DNA from: Meloidogyne chitwoodi
Lineage: Eukaryota > Nematoda > Chromadorea > Rhabditida > Meloidogynidae
Length of the DNA stretch: 64,000 bases
Direction of reading: 5' to 3'
Assembly (NCBI GenBank): GCA_015183035.1
Contig: JACZZP010000003.1
Coordinates: 558,001-622,000 of the forward strand
Shown in pieces: positions 30,256 to 40,499 of this stretch. Position 1 is the stretch's first letter, and every line of letters starts with the position of its first letter. A program made the position numbers and the translations under genes. The notes under the pieces were generated by a model. The model saw only the letters and a program-made list of their open reading frames with translations, made no database searches and had not been told where the DNA came from.

Positions 30256-33200
30256 TCATTGGAAAAAAACTGGAGTAGGTTGTTTAAATTCCTAAAAAAA
30301 TTATTATTATTTTTAAATTAGAAAACATACAGCTAAAGCTTTTAAAAGTGTATTAGCCATGACTATGTAATTTCTGATATCAAAGCGTGCAGCATTTGCA
30401 ATACGTTCGTTGACATCTTCCTTTGGTTGGGAAGAAAAGTTTTCGAATCCCATAATTATACCAACAAGGCAGTCTCCATCCCAAACCGAAGAACCGCTAT
30501 CACCAGGTTTTATATTATTTGTACAAAGTGTAAAAGGTCCACAAATTGTATCAGATCCTAAAAAATTTATAATAAATTTAAAAATTAATTTATGTTAACC
30601 AAGATGATTCAAACCACCAAAAAAGTATTCTTCGCCTTTATGAACAATTCCATTAATGAAAGAAAGTTCGGAACTTCTATTGCCACGTCCAGCTAAAGTA
30701 ACTCTTTGCCCAGAACATTTTAAGCGAGATATTGGCGTGTTTTTCTCCATTATTTTTTGATTACTTTTGATAATAATAAAATCCAAATTTTCACAAATGA
30801 ATTCAATCACAGAATTAAAAGTTTGAGATCCATCGTCTGAGTGTATTTGAAATTCATCTCCAATCTTAAACTGCGAATGAGTTCCGTGACGAAAAGTTAT
30901 AAAGTGGGAATTATCAATTGGAGTGACACACGACTTATTGCCATTTTCGTTTATGTAGAAGCAATAAATAATTAGATCCTTTCCATTAGGTGGAGAGACT
31001 AAAATTATAATAATTCTAATGGTTCAAAATTAAATACAATATTAATTTAAATCAATTTTTAATTGCTCAGATATCAAAATAAAAAATACCTGGAACAGTT
31101 GCGTAGGGCGAAGAAGTTCTTTCACGAGCTAAAATATATTTTAAATTAAAAAATTCATCAGGCTTCTTTCAAATTTTAGAAAATTATTTATTGTCATGTT
31201 TCTAAATTATATGATAATGACTAGTGCCCGGTAAAATCGAGTTTTCCGGATTCCGGACCGGATTTAGATTTTGTGAATAGAGCCGGACCGGATCCGGCCG
31301 GATCCGGTGGGTATAATCCGGTCCGGAATGAATCCGGAGATTTTTAAAATCCGGATCCGGATGAATTTGTCCGGATTCCGGACCGGATTTTGGTTTTTTA
31401 TTAATTTTTCAAAAAAATGTAAAAATATTGGTAAAAAACTTCATTTTTCAAAATAAGCAACAATAAAATTTTATTAATAAGAGTAATTCAATTGTGGGAT
31501 TGCTTTGTTCAAAAAAATCAAATATTCAGCATTTTCTGGTGTATGATTGGACCTTCCTATAATCAAATACATCTCTTACTACACTGAAAATTTCCTCACT
31601 TTCAACATTTGTAGGAGTTGTCAAAAGTTAGCAAATTGTGGATTATTTTATGATTCTTTTCCACAGGTCTAGTGGGTCAGATCGCCGCGGGTTGAGCTCA
31701 AGTGTTGAGTTTCGGGACGGATAAATTTTCACAAATTTCTAGTAGTTTTAGCGCCGCAGGCAAAATTTTAGAGATTTTTTATGCTCCTGCTACCAAAAGT
31801 TCATCTTTTTATTGCCATTGGTGAAAATTTTTTACATCCTCTTGTAAAAATTTCCCTTAAGCGCCGCAGGCGAAAAATTAAAAAAATTTTAAATCTCTGT
31901 TGCCGAAAATTTCACTTTTTTGTGTCGCAGGCGATTTATTTAAATTTTTTTCAAATAAGCCAATTTGAAATATTTTATGCCAAACCATCTCTAAATAAAT
32001 ATCATGCATTGATAATCGCAATTAAAATATAAAATAAATGCAATAATTTATGTAAAAAGAGAAAAATTAATTTACTACAGTAGTAACCCCACCCCATTTG
32101 TCCGACCTTGAAAAGGTTTCGGACAAATAGGGATGGGAAAAGCCAAAACCTAAAGGACGATTCGCACATTTTGGAAGGAAAAAGCGGTAAAGATCAAAGT
32201 GAAGCCAAGACCTATTGGAGGATTTCGTGTGAAAAAACCACCAATTTGTCCGACCTTGAAAAGGTTTCGGACAAATTGGAGGAGGAAAAGCGGCAAAATT
32301 AAAGAGAAGCCAAGACCTAAAGGACGATTCGGACATTTTGGATGAGCAAAAACCAAAATCAAAGGGAAACCAATACCTATTGGACGATTTTAAGAGGAAA
32401 CCAAGACCTTTTGAATGATTGATTGATAGGTACATATGTACCTATCATAAATGATTGAGTGATTGATTGCCAGGTGATTAATTAATAATTTGATTCTCTG
32501 GAATTACCCCTCCCCAACATAATTGATCTTTCTGGGTTCCAGATATTTTTTGGATTCCAGTTATTTTTTAAAAACTATTTTTCGCGTGCGAATGATCCAA
32601 GAATAATACAGTATACATTTAAATAAATAAATTAAAAATTAAATAAAAATTAAATTAAAAATAAAATATTATTAAAGATATGGGAGGAAAGGGCGGAGAT
32701 AAAAAAAGGTCGAAAATCATTAAAAATAAAAAAATGATTTTTTGATCTTGGGAGGGATAAGAAAATAAGCCTGGCCACGCCCTTTTTGGATTAAACCAGC
32801 ATTCCTTATATTATTACAATGGTGAAAATGTCAAACTTACATAATATCAAAACGTCAAAATGTCAAACTTACATAATATCAAAAAAGTCAAAATGCCAAA
32901 TGTTCAAATTTTATTATTAAAGAAGAGAAGGAAATAAAAAATAGTTGAAAAATATTAAAAAACTACAAATGATTTTGATCTTGGGAAGGATAAGAAAATA
33001 AGCTTGACCACATCCCTTTTGGATTATATAATTTTATCATATTAGTAAGTGGTTATCTTTTGGATATTTTCTTGGTGATCTTCTGGGTGTGCTATAATTT
33101 AAAGTATTCTAGAACGGTCGACCTTGAACATACCAATAAATTGCTCGAAAGCAGGAGTATAAAAGCCGAGGTTTTTTGTCATTCTTCCATTTAAAATAAA

Positions 33201-36200
33201 AAATTAAAAATCTCTATTTAAATAAAATTATTAAAAATGTCTTTTAATAATTGTCCTCCAGCTAGCAAGCGACCACGCTTCTTTATACAAAATGTGGTAC
33301 CTCACCTATTTATTCAAGAGGGTTCTGGTACTGAAAATTTTAATAAATATTATAGACAAATAGATTATGAATCTGACTACAGCAGAAAATTTAAAATGAT
33401 GAAAACAACTGGAAAATTTATTATTGAAAAAATACCTGAAAATCCAGAGGAATTACTAAGAAAAATAATGAAAGAATGCATGGATAAAACCATCAAAGAA
33501 TCGAGAAATAAATCAATTGAGCCGGATCATTTAGGTGCTCTAATTTCTTCAAAATTATTAGACAACGATATATGGATACCAATTAGAAAAATTCAACAAG
33601 ATACTATTGAAAACATTTTAACTCGTTTTCAACTTGTTTCGCAATCAAAAATAGAAAAAGGATCGCTTCTTGGACAGCCATTTACAATAACTTTTCAGAC
33701 ACTTGGTGTCTCTTCGCTTCCAACGAATTCTTCAATTAGTGGTCGAGCACCACGAGAATCTACAAATTTAAATATTCGAATAAATGATGCTAGTTTAATA
33801 AAAATTAAAAACCAAAACAACTTATGCCTTTTCTATGCTCTGGAAATAACTAAAAAATATGCTACAAAAGAATTAGGTGATAGAAGAAGATTTTCCGACT
33901 ATTTGAATAATGATCACCGTCAATTGAAGGATGTTTTAAATCTTCTAAAAGATACAAAAATACCAAACGATCTTCAGGAATATGATGCCGTGAAATTTGT
34001 TCCAATTATCTCTGACTTTTGGAACAATCAATATAAAGATTCAGGATTAAAATTCAAAGTTTTTGTGTTTGGAGGTGACAGTGAAAATCCGAAATTTAAA
34101 TATGGAAGTGATAATTTCAACTTGGCAATATCAATTTATCACTCAAATAATCATTTCGATGGTATAAGAAATGTGGGAGGTATGTTTGGTCTACGAGAAA
34201 AATATTGCTTTACTTGTGAAAAGAAGTATCGTAAAGATTGTGATCATAATATGAAATGCATATCTAGATGTAATCTCTGTGGCCGCGTAGGGGATGGAAG
34301 TTGTATGTCAAACGGAGATTTTTTCAAGACTTGCGATGATTGTGGGAAAAAATATGTCAATGAAGACTGCTTCAACCATTACTCCTGCATCAGTTTGAGT
34401 ATCTCCATCGTCGTAATATCCTGCTACAGAGAGATATGAATTTTTTACACTTTGCGGATAAGTGAGCTCATAATCGAAAATACTTTTATAAGCCATAAGA
34501 GAATTTCCTTCAAATACTTGGGTACCATTTATACTCATTCGACAATTTTTCCAAATTGTGTGTCCAATGAGCTGACATATACCTACATTATCATCTTTAT
34601 CTATATCAACGAGCTTTCCGTCCTTTTCTTTTTTTATTCTTAGTTCAGTAAAAATATAACATTTGGCCAAATCAATATAATTTGTTGTTGCGTGAATTTT
34701 AAAATGAAACGGTGTAATATTTACAGGGTTAAGAGTTAGTAATTCGATGAAAGATGAGTTGCTAATACTAACATTTGTACTGGGAGTTTCGAAAAAAGAG
34801 AGTGCATTAGTTATTGCATTTCCAGAATCGCGATCAATTTTTTGATGAATGGACATTTTTAATTATTTAATAAAGACCGAAGGTATCTATTTTTTGACGT
34901 TTCTTTTTTTGAATAAGAGAGGGTCGTTTTCCAACAATTATTTGATGACTATTTTCCTTTGAAATTGGTGAATGACTTTGTCTTTTCCTTTTGAGGCCTT
35001 TTATACTACTTTTTCTAATGCGTAATCCTGTACCGAACTGTTTTGGCATCCCTCCTTGCTCAAGAAGTCTATCTAAGCCACGCTTTCCCTCATTTATTAC
35101 ATTCTGCTTCAGATTTAATTGTGGACTTTCTTTATCTGATTGGACATTTTCTGCATTCTCTAATATTCTCCCCCCAGTTGCTAAAGCCTCTTTAGCAACC
35201 GCTGTGCCCGCGCGTTTTGCATAAGGTAAAAGAAAGCGCCAAAAATGTCTGAGTACATCTCCGACACCACCTCCTGTTTGTCTACCGTATCCTCGTTGAT
35301 AAGGAGCAAGTCCCCGGAAATAATGTATAGGCTCATTGGAGCCTTCCCCTATCTGATTAATAGAAATGTGATAATCATCATATCCAACTGTTCTGGTGTC
35401 GAATGGAATATGAACCATGTTATGATAAATCTATGATAATTTAATTTAAAAAATGAGCAGAAATTTGAATGCTTAAATAGTAGGGTGGAAACGTATCCGT
35501 CATAACAACAAACAAATTAGGATTCTAAATTTCTATATTTAATAAATAAATAAATTTAAAACAAAAGTATTATAAAATCTATTTTTATTTATTTAAAAAA
35601 AATCTATTCTCATAAATTCATATCATTTGATGTTCCTTCTCCAGATTGTTTACAGACTTGTCTTCGACGTCTCCTCTCAGCTCCAGAACGAGCCTTTAAA
35701 AGATTATAATTTTATTCGTTATTAAAAGTAATAAATTCAGGTTAAGAGTAAACATAATTTAAATGTTTAAACGAACTTTTCCAGTTCTTTGTCCCCGGTT
35801 CTCCTGGATTATTGATGAAGTACATTCATCCATATGGACTGACTCAATCTAAAAATATTTTTAAAAAAGAAAAAGTTTTAAATTTTACGTTAAGAGGATA
35901 AATGTCCATCTCTTGGTAGGCAAGTTCATGAACAATTTCGATGGTTCATTGCTGTGAACTATTCCTGACTGTAAAATGAAATTAGAAAAATGATCAATTT
36001 AAATATTTACTAGCAGATTTTTTGAATCGTTTTCTTTTTGATGGTTGCCAATCTGGATCATTTTCATCCTCTTCTGAGAGTTCTGCATCAGTCCATTCGT
36101 TGCAGTAAATTGAAGGGGGTGCTGGTAGATCGGCCTCTGTCGAAATTTGGAAAACGGGTGTTGTTGTATCCCGGTCCAAGTGTTCAAGCACCCACTTATT

Positions 36201-39200
36201 TTTTAATTCGGTACAACCCTTAGGAAAAATAAAAATAAATTTAATAAAAATTTAAAAATATATTAATTAAAAATTATAAAAAGTTTAAATTTAATAGTTG
36301 TTGAAATATACCTCCAAGTGCGACTCGTCTTCCCAAGATAGTGCGTCAAAACCATAATTCTTCCATTTAATTAAATATTGCCGTCGTCTTTGTCCAGTCC
36401 TTTCATTTTGCACAATTCTAGTGGTTAGAATTGATTGAACTTCGAATACTCCTTCAATATTTGGAGAAGGTGTTGTTTGTCTCGGTGGAGTTGAAAGACC
36501 ATTTCTTGAAGGAGGTCGTAAATTAAACATTATTATCTTTAAAATTGATAAAAAATTAAAAATAAAAAGATTTTTAAATTCAAAAAATTATGAAATGTTA
36601 TATAATGATAAATTTTAGAAAAATGGTAAAATGCAAAATATTTAAAAATGAACTATGAAATGAGTGAAAATTAAAAGGCATAAAGTAACCAGACCAGTCA
36701 GAAATCAAGTATCCAGGCCAAAGCCGGTCCCTGAAATCAAGTATCCAGGCCAAAGCCGGTCCCTGAAATCAAGTATCCAGGCCAAAGCCGGTCCCTGAAG
36801 TCAAGTATCCAGGCCAAAGCCGGTCCCTGAAGTCAAGTATCCAGGCCAAAGCCGGTCCCTGAAGTCAAGTATCCAGGCCAAAGCCGGTCCCTGAAGTCAA
36901 GTATCCAGGCCAAAGCCGGTCCCTGAAGTCAAGTATCCAGGCCAAAGCCGGTCCCTGAAGTCAAGTATCCAGGCCAAAGCCGGTCCCTGAAGTCAAGTAT
37001 CCAGGCCAAAGCCGGTCCCTGAAGTCAAGTATCCAGGCCTAAGCCGGTCCCTGAAGTCAAGTATCCAGGCCTAAGCCGGTCCCTGAAATCAAGTATCCAG
37101 GCCAAAGCCGGTCCCTGAAGTCAAGTTTCCAGGCCAAAGCCGGTCCCTGAAGTCAAGTTTCCAGGCCAAAGCCGGTCCCTGAAATCGAGGTAGGGCCCCA
37201 AACTAAATTTAAAATTTAAATATTTTATTAAAAATGGGAACTTAGGAAAGGAAAAAATTAACCAATCTATATATAAAAGGAATGTTTGTTTGTTTTGTTT
37301 GTCCTTTTATAGACAAATGTTTGGGGGGAAGTGAAAATAAATAAATAAATATTTAAAATAAAAATAAATAAAACAAATTTAAATTAAAAATAAATAAAGA
37401 TAAAATTAAAAATAAATAAAATTAATATTTAAATTAAAAATAAATAATAAAATAAATAAATAAATTTTAATTAAAAATAAACAATAAAACAAATAAATAA
37501 AATTTAAATTAAAAAATTTAAATAAATAAATAAAAAATAAAAATATAAATGAAAATAAATGAAAAAAGTTCCATTTATATATTGAAGTCGAGGTCGTTTA
37601 TTCAATAATTTTTTATTGCACTTTTTGACTTTTGCCGACGATTTTTCTGTCAAAATGAAGACCAGAAGATCACCAGGTGGTAAGATCACCACAAACCCAA
37701 TTTTCAAAAATATTTTTAAATTAAAAGAAAGTATTTTTATTCGCGAATCAAGATAAGATCTGGAAAAGAAAATTTTAATAAAAAAAAGGAATTTTTTTAT
37801 TTTATTCACGCTTTTATCTGATCAAGGTCAATCGCATAAAAATGTCACGCACGCGAAAAATAATTCAAAATAGTTGTAAAACCCAAAAGATCACCCATAC
37901 TTAGTAGCATAGTAATTTAAAAATTTGATCATTTGAAGATTTGGCATTTTGACTTTTTGATATTATGTAAGTTTGACATTTTCACCATTGTAATAATATA
38001 AGGAATGCTGGTTTAATCCAAAAAGGGCGTGGCCAGGCTTATTTTCTTATCCCTCCCAAGATCAAAAAATCATTTTTTTATTTTTAATGATTTTCGACCT
38101 TTTTTTATCTCCGCCCTTTCCTCCCATATCTTTAATAATATTTTATTTTTAATTTAATTTTTATTTAATTTTTAATTTATTTATTTAAATGTATACTGTA
38201 TTATTCTTGGATCATTCGCACGCGAAAAATAGTTTTTAAAAAATAACTGGAATCCAAAAAATATCTGGAACCCAGAAAGATCAATTATGTTGGGGAGGGG
38301 TAATTCCAGAGAATCAAATTATTAATTAATCACCTGGCAATCAATCACTCAATCATTTATGATAGGTACATATGTACCTATCAATCAATCATTCAAAAGG
38401 TCTTGGTTTCCTCTTAAAATCGTCCAATAGGTATTGGCTTCCCTTTGATTTTGGTTTTTGCTCATCCAAAATGTCCGAATCGTCCTTTAGGTCTTGGCTT
38501 CTCTTTAATTTTGCCGCTTTTCGTCCTCCAATTTGTCCGAAACCTTTTCAAGGTCGGACAAATTGGTGGTTTTTTCACACGAAATCCTCCAATAGGTCTT
38601 GGCTTCACTTTGATCTTTACCGCTTTTTCCTTCCAAAATGTGCGAATCGTCCTTTAGGTTTTGGCTTTTCCCATCCCTATTTGTCCGAAACCTTTTCAAG
38701 GTCGGACAAATGGGGTGGGGTTACTACTTACTACGTAATTGCTAAATATTTATTTGCTCCACAAAACTGAATTTTTTAATTCTCTACCGTCCTCTTTTAC
38801 ATTTTTCTTAACATTATGCCAAAAAAATAAAAAATTGAATAATCCGGAATTCGATACAAAAAACTTGCCGGATTCCGGACCGGATTTAGATTTTGTGAAT
38901 AGAGCCGGACCGGATCCGGTCGTTATAATCCGGTCCGGAATTAATCCGGAGATTTTGAAAAAACCCCGATTTTTGGGACCGGATCCGGAAAAATCCGGCC
39001 GGATCCGGTCCGGCGCCGGGCACTAATAATGACTCCTTAAAGGAATATTTTGTAAAATTTAATATTCTTAAGTGCTGAGGAATTAAAAAATTACCATGCA
39101 ATTCGTTATTAGATGAGGCAGGACTCATATTAACATCAATGGGAGAAGCAGTCCTTTCACGTTCGTCTAAAATATAACTTTAAAAATTCGTCATGTTCAA

Positions 39201-39648
39201 CTTTTTAAAATAATCATTCACTAACATTAATAATAAATTGCTAATATAATTTTAAAACGTCTAAAATGAAACCTTTGTAAACTACAGTGAACAATTTACC
39301 ATCCCATCCACCAGAAGGCGCCAAAAAAACATTTCTTTCACTATCAAAACTATAAGTAATGCAAACATCAATTTCAAATTAAACTTAAATAAACATACTC
39401 AACAAAACATTTTAAGTCAATCTCTTCATTTTTATATTGTAAACATTTGGAACCAGGAAAATAACGATCAAGTTTAATTATTGGCAGAGTTCCATCTTTG
39501 GAAAGAAGAACACCGATTGTTTCATTATTGGCAGGATTAATAATACGAACGAACTGAAAATTGAGTTGTTGGATTTCAAATCTTTAAAAATTTAATTAAA
39601 AACCTCTTCACTGTCACCTCCCTCACTAACTTGGCTTGTACTTGGCAT
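30256..39648 (-). CDS. TDP-43-NTD-like domain fused to trypsin-like protease, locus 1
   Basis: Exons at 39648-39604 (MPSTSQVSEGGDSEE), 39553-39409 (FVRIINPANNETIGVLL; FPGSKCLQY), about 39350-39275 (FDSERNVFLAPSGGWDGKLF) and about 39165-39095 (DERERTASPIDVNMSPASSN). A giant intron follows, then a related short exon at about 31131-31092 (RERTSSPYATVP) and the protease exons 31000-30256. The protease part shows an S1/PA-clan triad: FITFRHGTH, NLDFIIIK and PGDSGSSV. It has no signal peptide or propeptide. All junctions I checked around the giant intron are phase 1, so the frame survives the ~7.8-kb transposon nest inside it. Substrate and role unknown; the fusion suggests an oligomerising intracellular protease. 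The two ERERTxSP exons look like an exon duplication. Confidence 0.7.
31474..31630 (-). pseudogene. hAT transposase C-terminal dimerisation domain, frameshifted
   Basis: Minus-strand reading gives NVESEEIFSVVRDVFDYR, then after a one-base shift SNHTPENAEYLIFLNKAIP and a stop at 31474. This is the typical hAT C-terminal pattern (S.ERIFS...., ..R..L.PEN.E.L.FL..N). The shift near 31550 and the absence of upstream parts mark it as dead. Confidence 0.75.
32079..32905 (+). repeat. Maverick left terminal inverted repeat
   Basis: About 0.8 kb, matching 37925-38728 in reverse. The outer part has internal repeats (GACGATTCGGACATTTTGGA; TTTGTCCGACCTTGAAAAGG). The inner part, with CCACGCCCTTTTTGGATTAA and ACATAATATCAAAA, is duplicated by one extra ~30-bp unit compared with the right copy. 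Open frames through it are repeat artefacts present in both ends. Confidence 0.85.
33158..33165 (+). promoter_or_regulatory. TATA box upstream of Maverick polymerase fragment
   Basis: TATAAAAG in the context GGAGTATAAAAGCCGAGG, 71 bp before the ATG at 33237. Confidence 0.45.
33237..34439 (+). pseudogene. Maverick DNA polymerase B, N-terminal fragment
   Basis: An uninterrupted 400-codon frame. The first ~190 residues are poorly characterised. It then has CLFYALEITKKYATK, NNHFDGIRNVGGMF and a Cys/His-rich part (YCFTCEKKYRKDCDH, RCNLCGRVGDG, CDDCGKKYVNEDCFNHYSC), the arrangement found before the exonuclease/polymerase core in nematode Maverick type-B polymerases (family knowledge). The reading runs out at about 34385, where it meets the capsid gene tail to tail. 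No exonuclease or polymerase motif (for example a DTDS-like active site) follows, so catalysis is lost. Confidence 0.65.
34308..34856 (-). pseudogene. Maverick major-capsid-like protein, 3'-truncated
   Basis: 182 codons starting at 34856. FHFKIHATTNYIDLAKCYIF and NCRMSINGTQVFEGNSLMAY then FDYELTYPQ resemble the N-terminal jelly-roll part of Maverick/adintovirus hexon-like proteins (in nematodes, F54H12.2-like). The family protein is normally several hundred residues longer. This one is cut at about 34385 by the deletion that also truncates the polymerase, and its last codons are antisense polymerase DNA. It starts 10 bp after the stop of the next gene upstream. Confidence 0.6.
34867..35418 (-). 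CDS. Maverick minor capsid/core-like protein
   Basis: An intact 183-codon frame. GLAPYQRGYGRQTGGGVGDV then a helix LLPYAKRAGTAVAKEALATG is the pattern of the small Gly-rich, basic virion-core/minor-capsid proteins (PX/pX-like) encoded beside the capsid gene in Mavericks and adintoviruses. The C-terminus is highly basic (GLKRKRQSHS, KKKRQKIDTFGLY), fitting DNA binding. The assignment rests on this short pattern and the neighbouring capsid gene. Confidence 0.6.
   Translation of the reverse strand: MVHIPFDTRTVGYDDYHISINQIGEGSNEPIHYFRGLAPYQRGYGRQTGGGVGDVLRHFWRFLLPYAKRAGTAVAKEALATGGRILENAENVQSDKESPQLNLKQNVINEGKRGLDRLLEQGGMPKQFGTGLRIRKSSIKGLKRKRQSHSPISKENSHQIIVGKRPSLIQKKKRQKIDTFGLY
35606..36530 (-). 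CDS. Chromodomain protein carried by the Maverick
   Basis: Exon 1 (36530 to about 36300) starts MFNLRPPSRNGLSTPPRQ and contains a chromodomain: FEVQSILTTRIV, RQYLIKWKNYGFDALSWED and the aromatic/acidic positions expected (W-K-N-Y, W-E). A second exon (about 36215-36010) gives LKNKWVLEHLDRD and an acidic stretch ending SKRKRFKK. Further possible exons at about 35965-35606 give MDECTSSIIQENRGQRTGK and ARSGAERRRRRQVCK. Chromodomains in mobile elements usually sit on integrases and guide them to heterochromatin. Here no integrase core is present, so it may be an integrase tail remnant or an independent gene. Exon structure is tentative. Confidence 0.5.
36702..37186. repeat. 32-bp minisatellite, 15 copies, in the Maverick
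   Basis: Near-identical 32-bp units with core TCAAGTATCCAGGCC and AAAGCCGGTCCCTG. Variants are AAATC/AAGTC at the unit start, GTATCC/GTTTCC and CCAAAG/CCTAAG. Much more GC-rich than its surroundings. Confidence 0.9.
37262..37560. repeat. Helitron-like 5' end and AAATAAAT tract
   Basis: CTATATATAAAAGGAATG then GTTTGTTTG resembles the left end of the element at 16310. It is followed by some 200 bp of AAATAAATAAA low-complexity sequence. Confidence 0.35.
37925..38728 (-). repeat. Maverick right terminal inverted repeat
   Basis: Reverse complement of 32079-32905 with only scattered differences over about 800 bp, implying fairly recent insertion or gene conversion between the ends. Confidence 0.85.
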
Positions 39649-40499
39649 TTCAGCAACTTTGTGAAAGTGATAATTTATGAAAATAATGAAAAATTTAATA
39701 AAAGGAAAAAATTAACAATAAAATAATAAATGTATTAAACAATTCAACATAAAAATAAATTTAAAACATATAATATGCTCTATTCTTTTTTTGTAAAATG
39801 CTTTACATATTTATAATAAATTATAAAATAAAAACTAATATATAAAATTAAATATATGAATCGAATTTCATTTATTCATTCCATCAGAGAAAGTCAAAAA
39901 TAGTCGTCATGAGCACTCGATTCTGTCGTTCTGAATTATAAAAATTGTAATTATTCTGTTTATTTTTTTAGTTTAGACAATTTAAAAAAGTATTCGTAAA
40001 TCAAAAATCTAAAAAAAAATTTTGAGGAAAAAACGTGTCTTATACATCAAAAAGAACATTAATAAATATTAAAAAATATTTGTTTCCTAAAAAAACCTTG
40101 TAAAGCCCAATTTTTAAAAGATTAGTTTCGCTTGTAGTTTCAGAGGCACTCATTTCACCAATTGTGAATGAAGAATTTATAATTGATAAGATTACTGAAA
40201 AGTTTAAAAAATGAAGAATAAAAAAGTAAAATTATTCAAAATAAAAAATAAATTAAAAAAATTTAATTTTATCCAATTTTAGAAATTAGAGAGTAAGAAA
40301 AGGTTAGAGAAAAAAGAAAATTCACAATGCCAAATACGATATTTTGAAGCACTATTTCAAAAACCGTTTGCTTTCAATGTTTTTCTCAATAAACCTCTTT
40401 TATTTTATTTTAAGGTTATTTTTATGTTTATTCTTATTTTCATCGTTTCTAATAGCAACTATATGCTTTCTCAACATAATTTATTTATTTTTGTTAAAA
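39649..40499. other. Family-type intergenic block with a relic first exon
   Basis: Minus strand: a conserved family spacer (TCAGAACGACAGAATCGAG, ATGGAATGAATAAATGAAAT at about 39940-39870). Before it, at 40154-40083, lies an orphan first exon MSASETTSETNLLKIGLYK followed by a donor-like GTTTTTTTAG. The rest of that paralogue is missing. The sequence TTGGGCTTTACAAGGTTTTT at its end also forms the 3' end of the zhp-3-like gene at about 48259. Confidence 0.55.

Larger units (their letters stand above)
32079..38728. mobile_element. Maverick/Polinton, internally deleted, 6.65 kb
   Basis: Long terminal inverted repeats start AGTAGTAACCCCACCCC (32079) and end GGGGTGGGGTTACTACT (38728). The flanking 6-bp target duplication TACTAC is at 32073-32078 and 38729-38734, as expected for Mavericks. 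The cargo is the N-terminal polymerase region (+), a capsid-like and a core-like gene (-), a chromodomain gene (-) and a 32-bp minisatellite. Integrase, most of the polymerase, the packaging ATPase and the maturation protease are absent; full-size elements are usually 15-20 kb. It is therefore a non-autonomous deletion derivative lying within the hAT relic. Confidence 0.85.
31222..39025. mobile_element. hAT relic (8-bp TSD) carrying a nested Maverick
   Basis: The ends TAGTGCCCGG..CCGGGCACTA are inverted, and both are flanked by ATAATGAC (31214-31221 and 39026-39033), an 8-bp target duplication typical of hAT transposons. Without the Maverick, about 1.15 kb remains (31222-32078 and 38735-39025). 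Subterminal DNA is rich in CCGGATCCGG-type words: the block CCGGATTCCGGACCGG followed by ATTTAGATTTTGTGAATAGA occurs near both ends in direct orientation. The only transposase remnant is at 31474-31630. Confidence 0.8.

Noticed and set aside
32067..32435. 122-codon open frame in the left Maverick repeat (and its twin at 38372-38770)
   Set aside because: Lies wholly within the terminal inverted repeat and is made of reiterated GACGATTCGGACATTTTGG-type units; open in several frames and on both strands, as expected for a short tandem repeat, not a gene.
34452..35436. Plus-strand open frames opposite the Maverick capsid and core genes
   Set aside because: Antisense shadows of the minus-strand genes with no recognisable protein pattern.
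36702..37186. CRISPR-like appearance of regularly repeated 32-bp units
   Set aside because: No unique spacers between the units; it is a head-to-tail minisatellite in a eukaryotic element.
40066..40154. A complete sixth domain-only family gene starting at 40154 (minus strand)
   Set aside because: Only the first exon is present; the next family coding exon downstream belongs to the separate gene starting at 39648.
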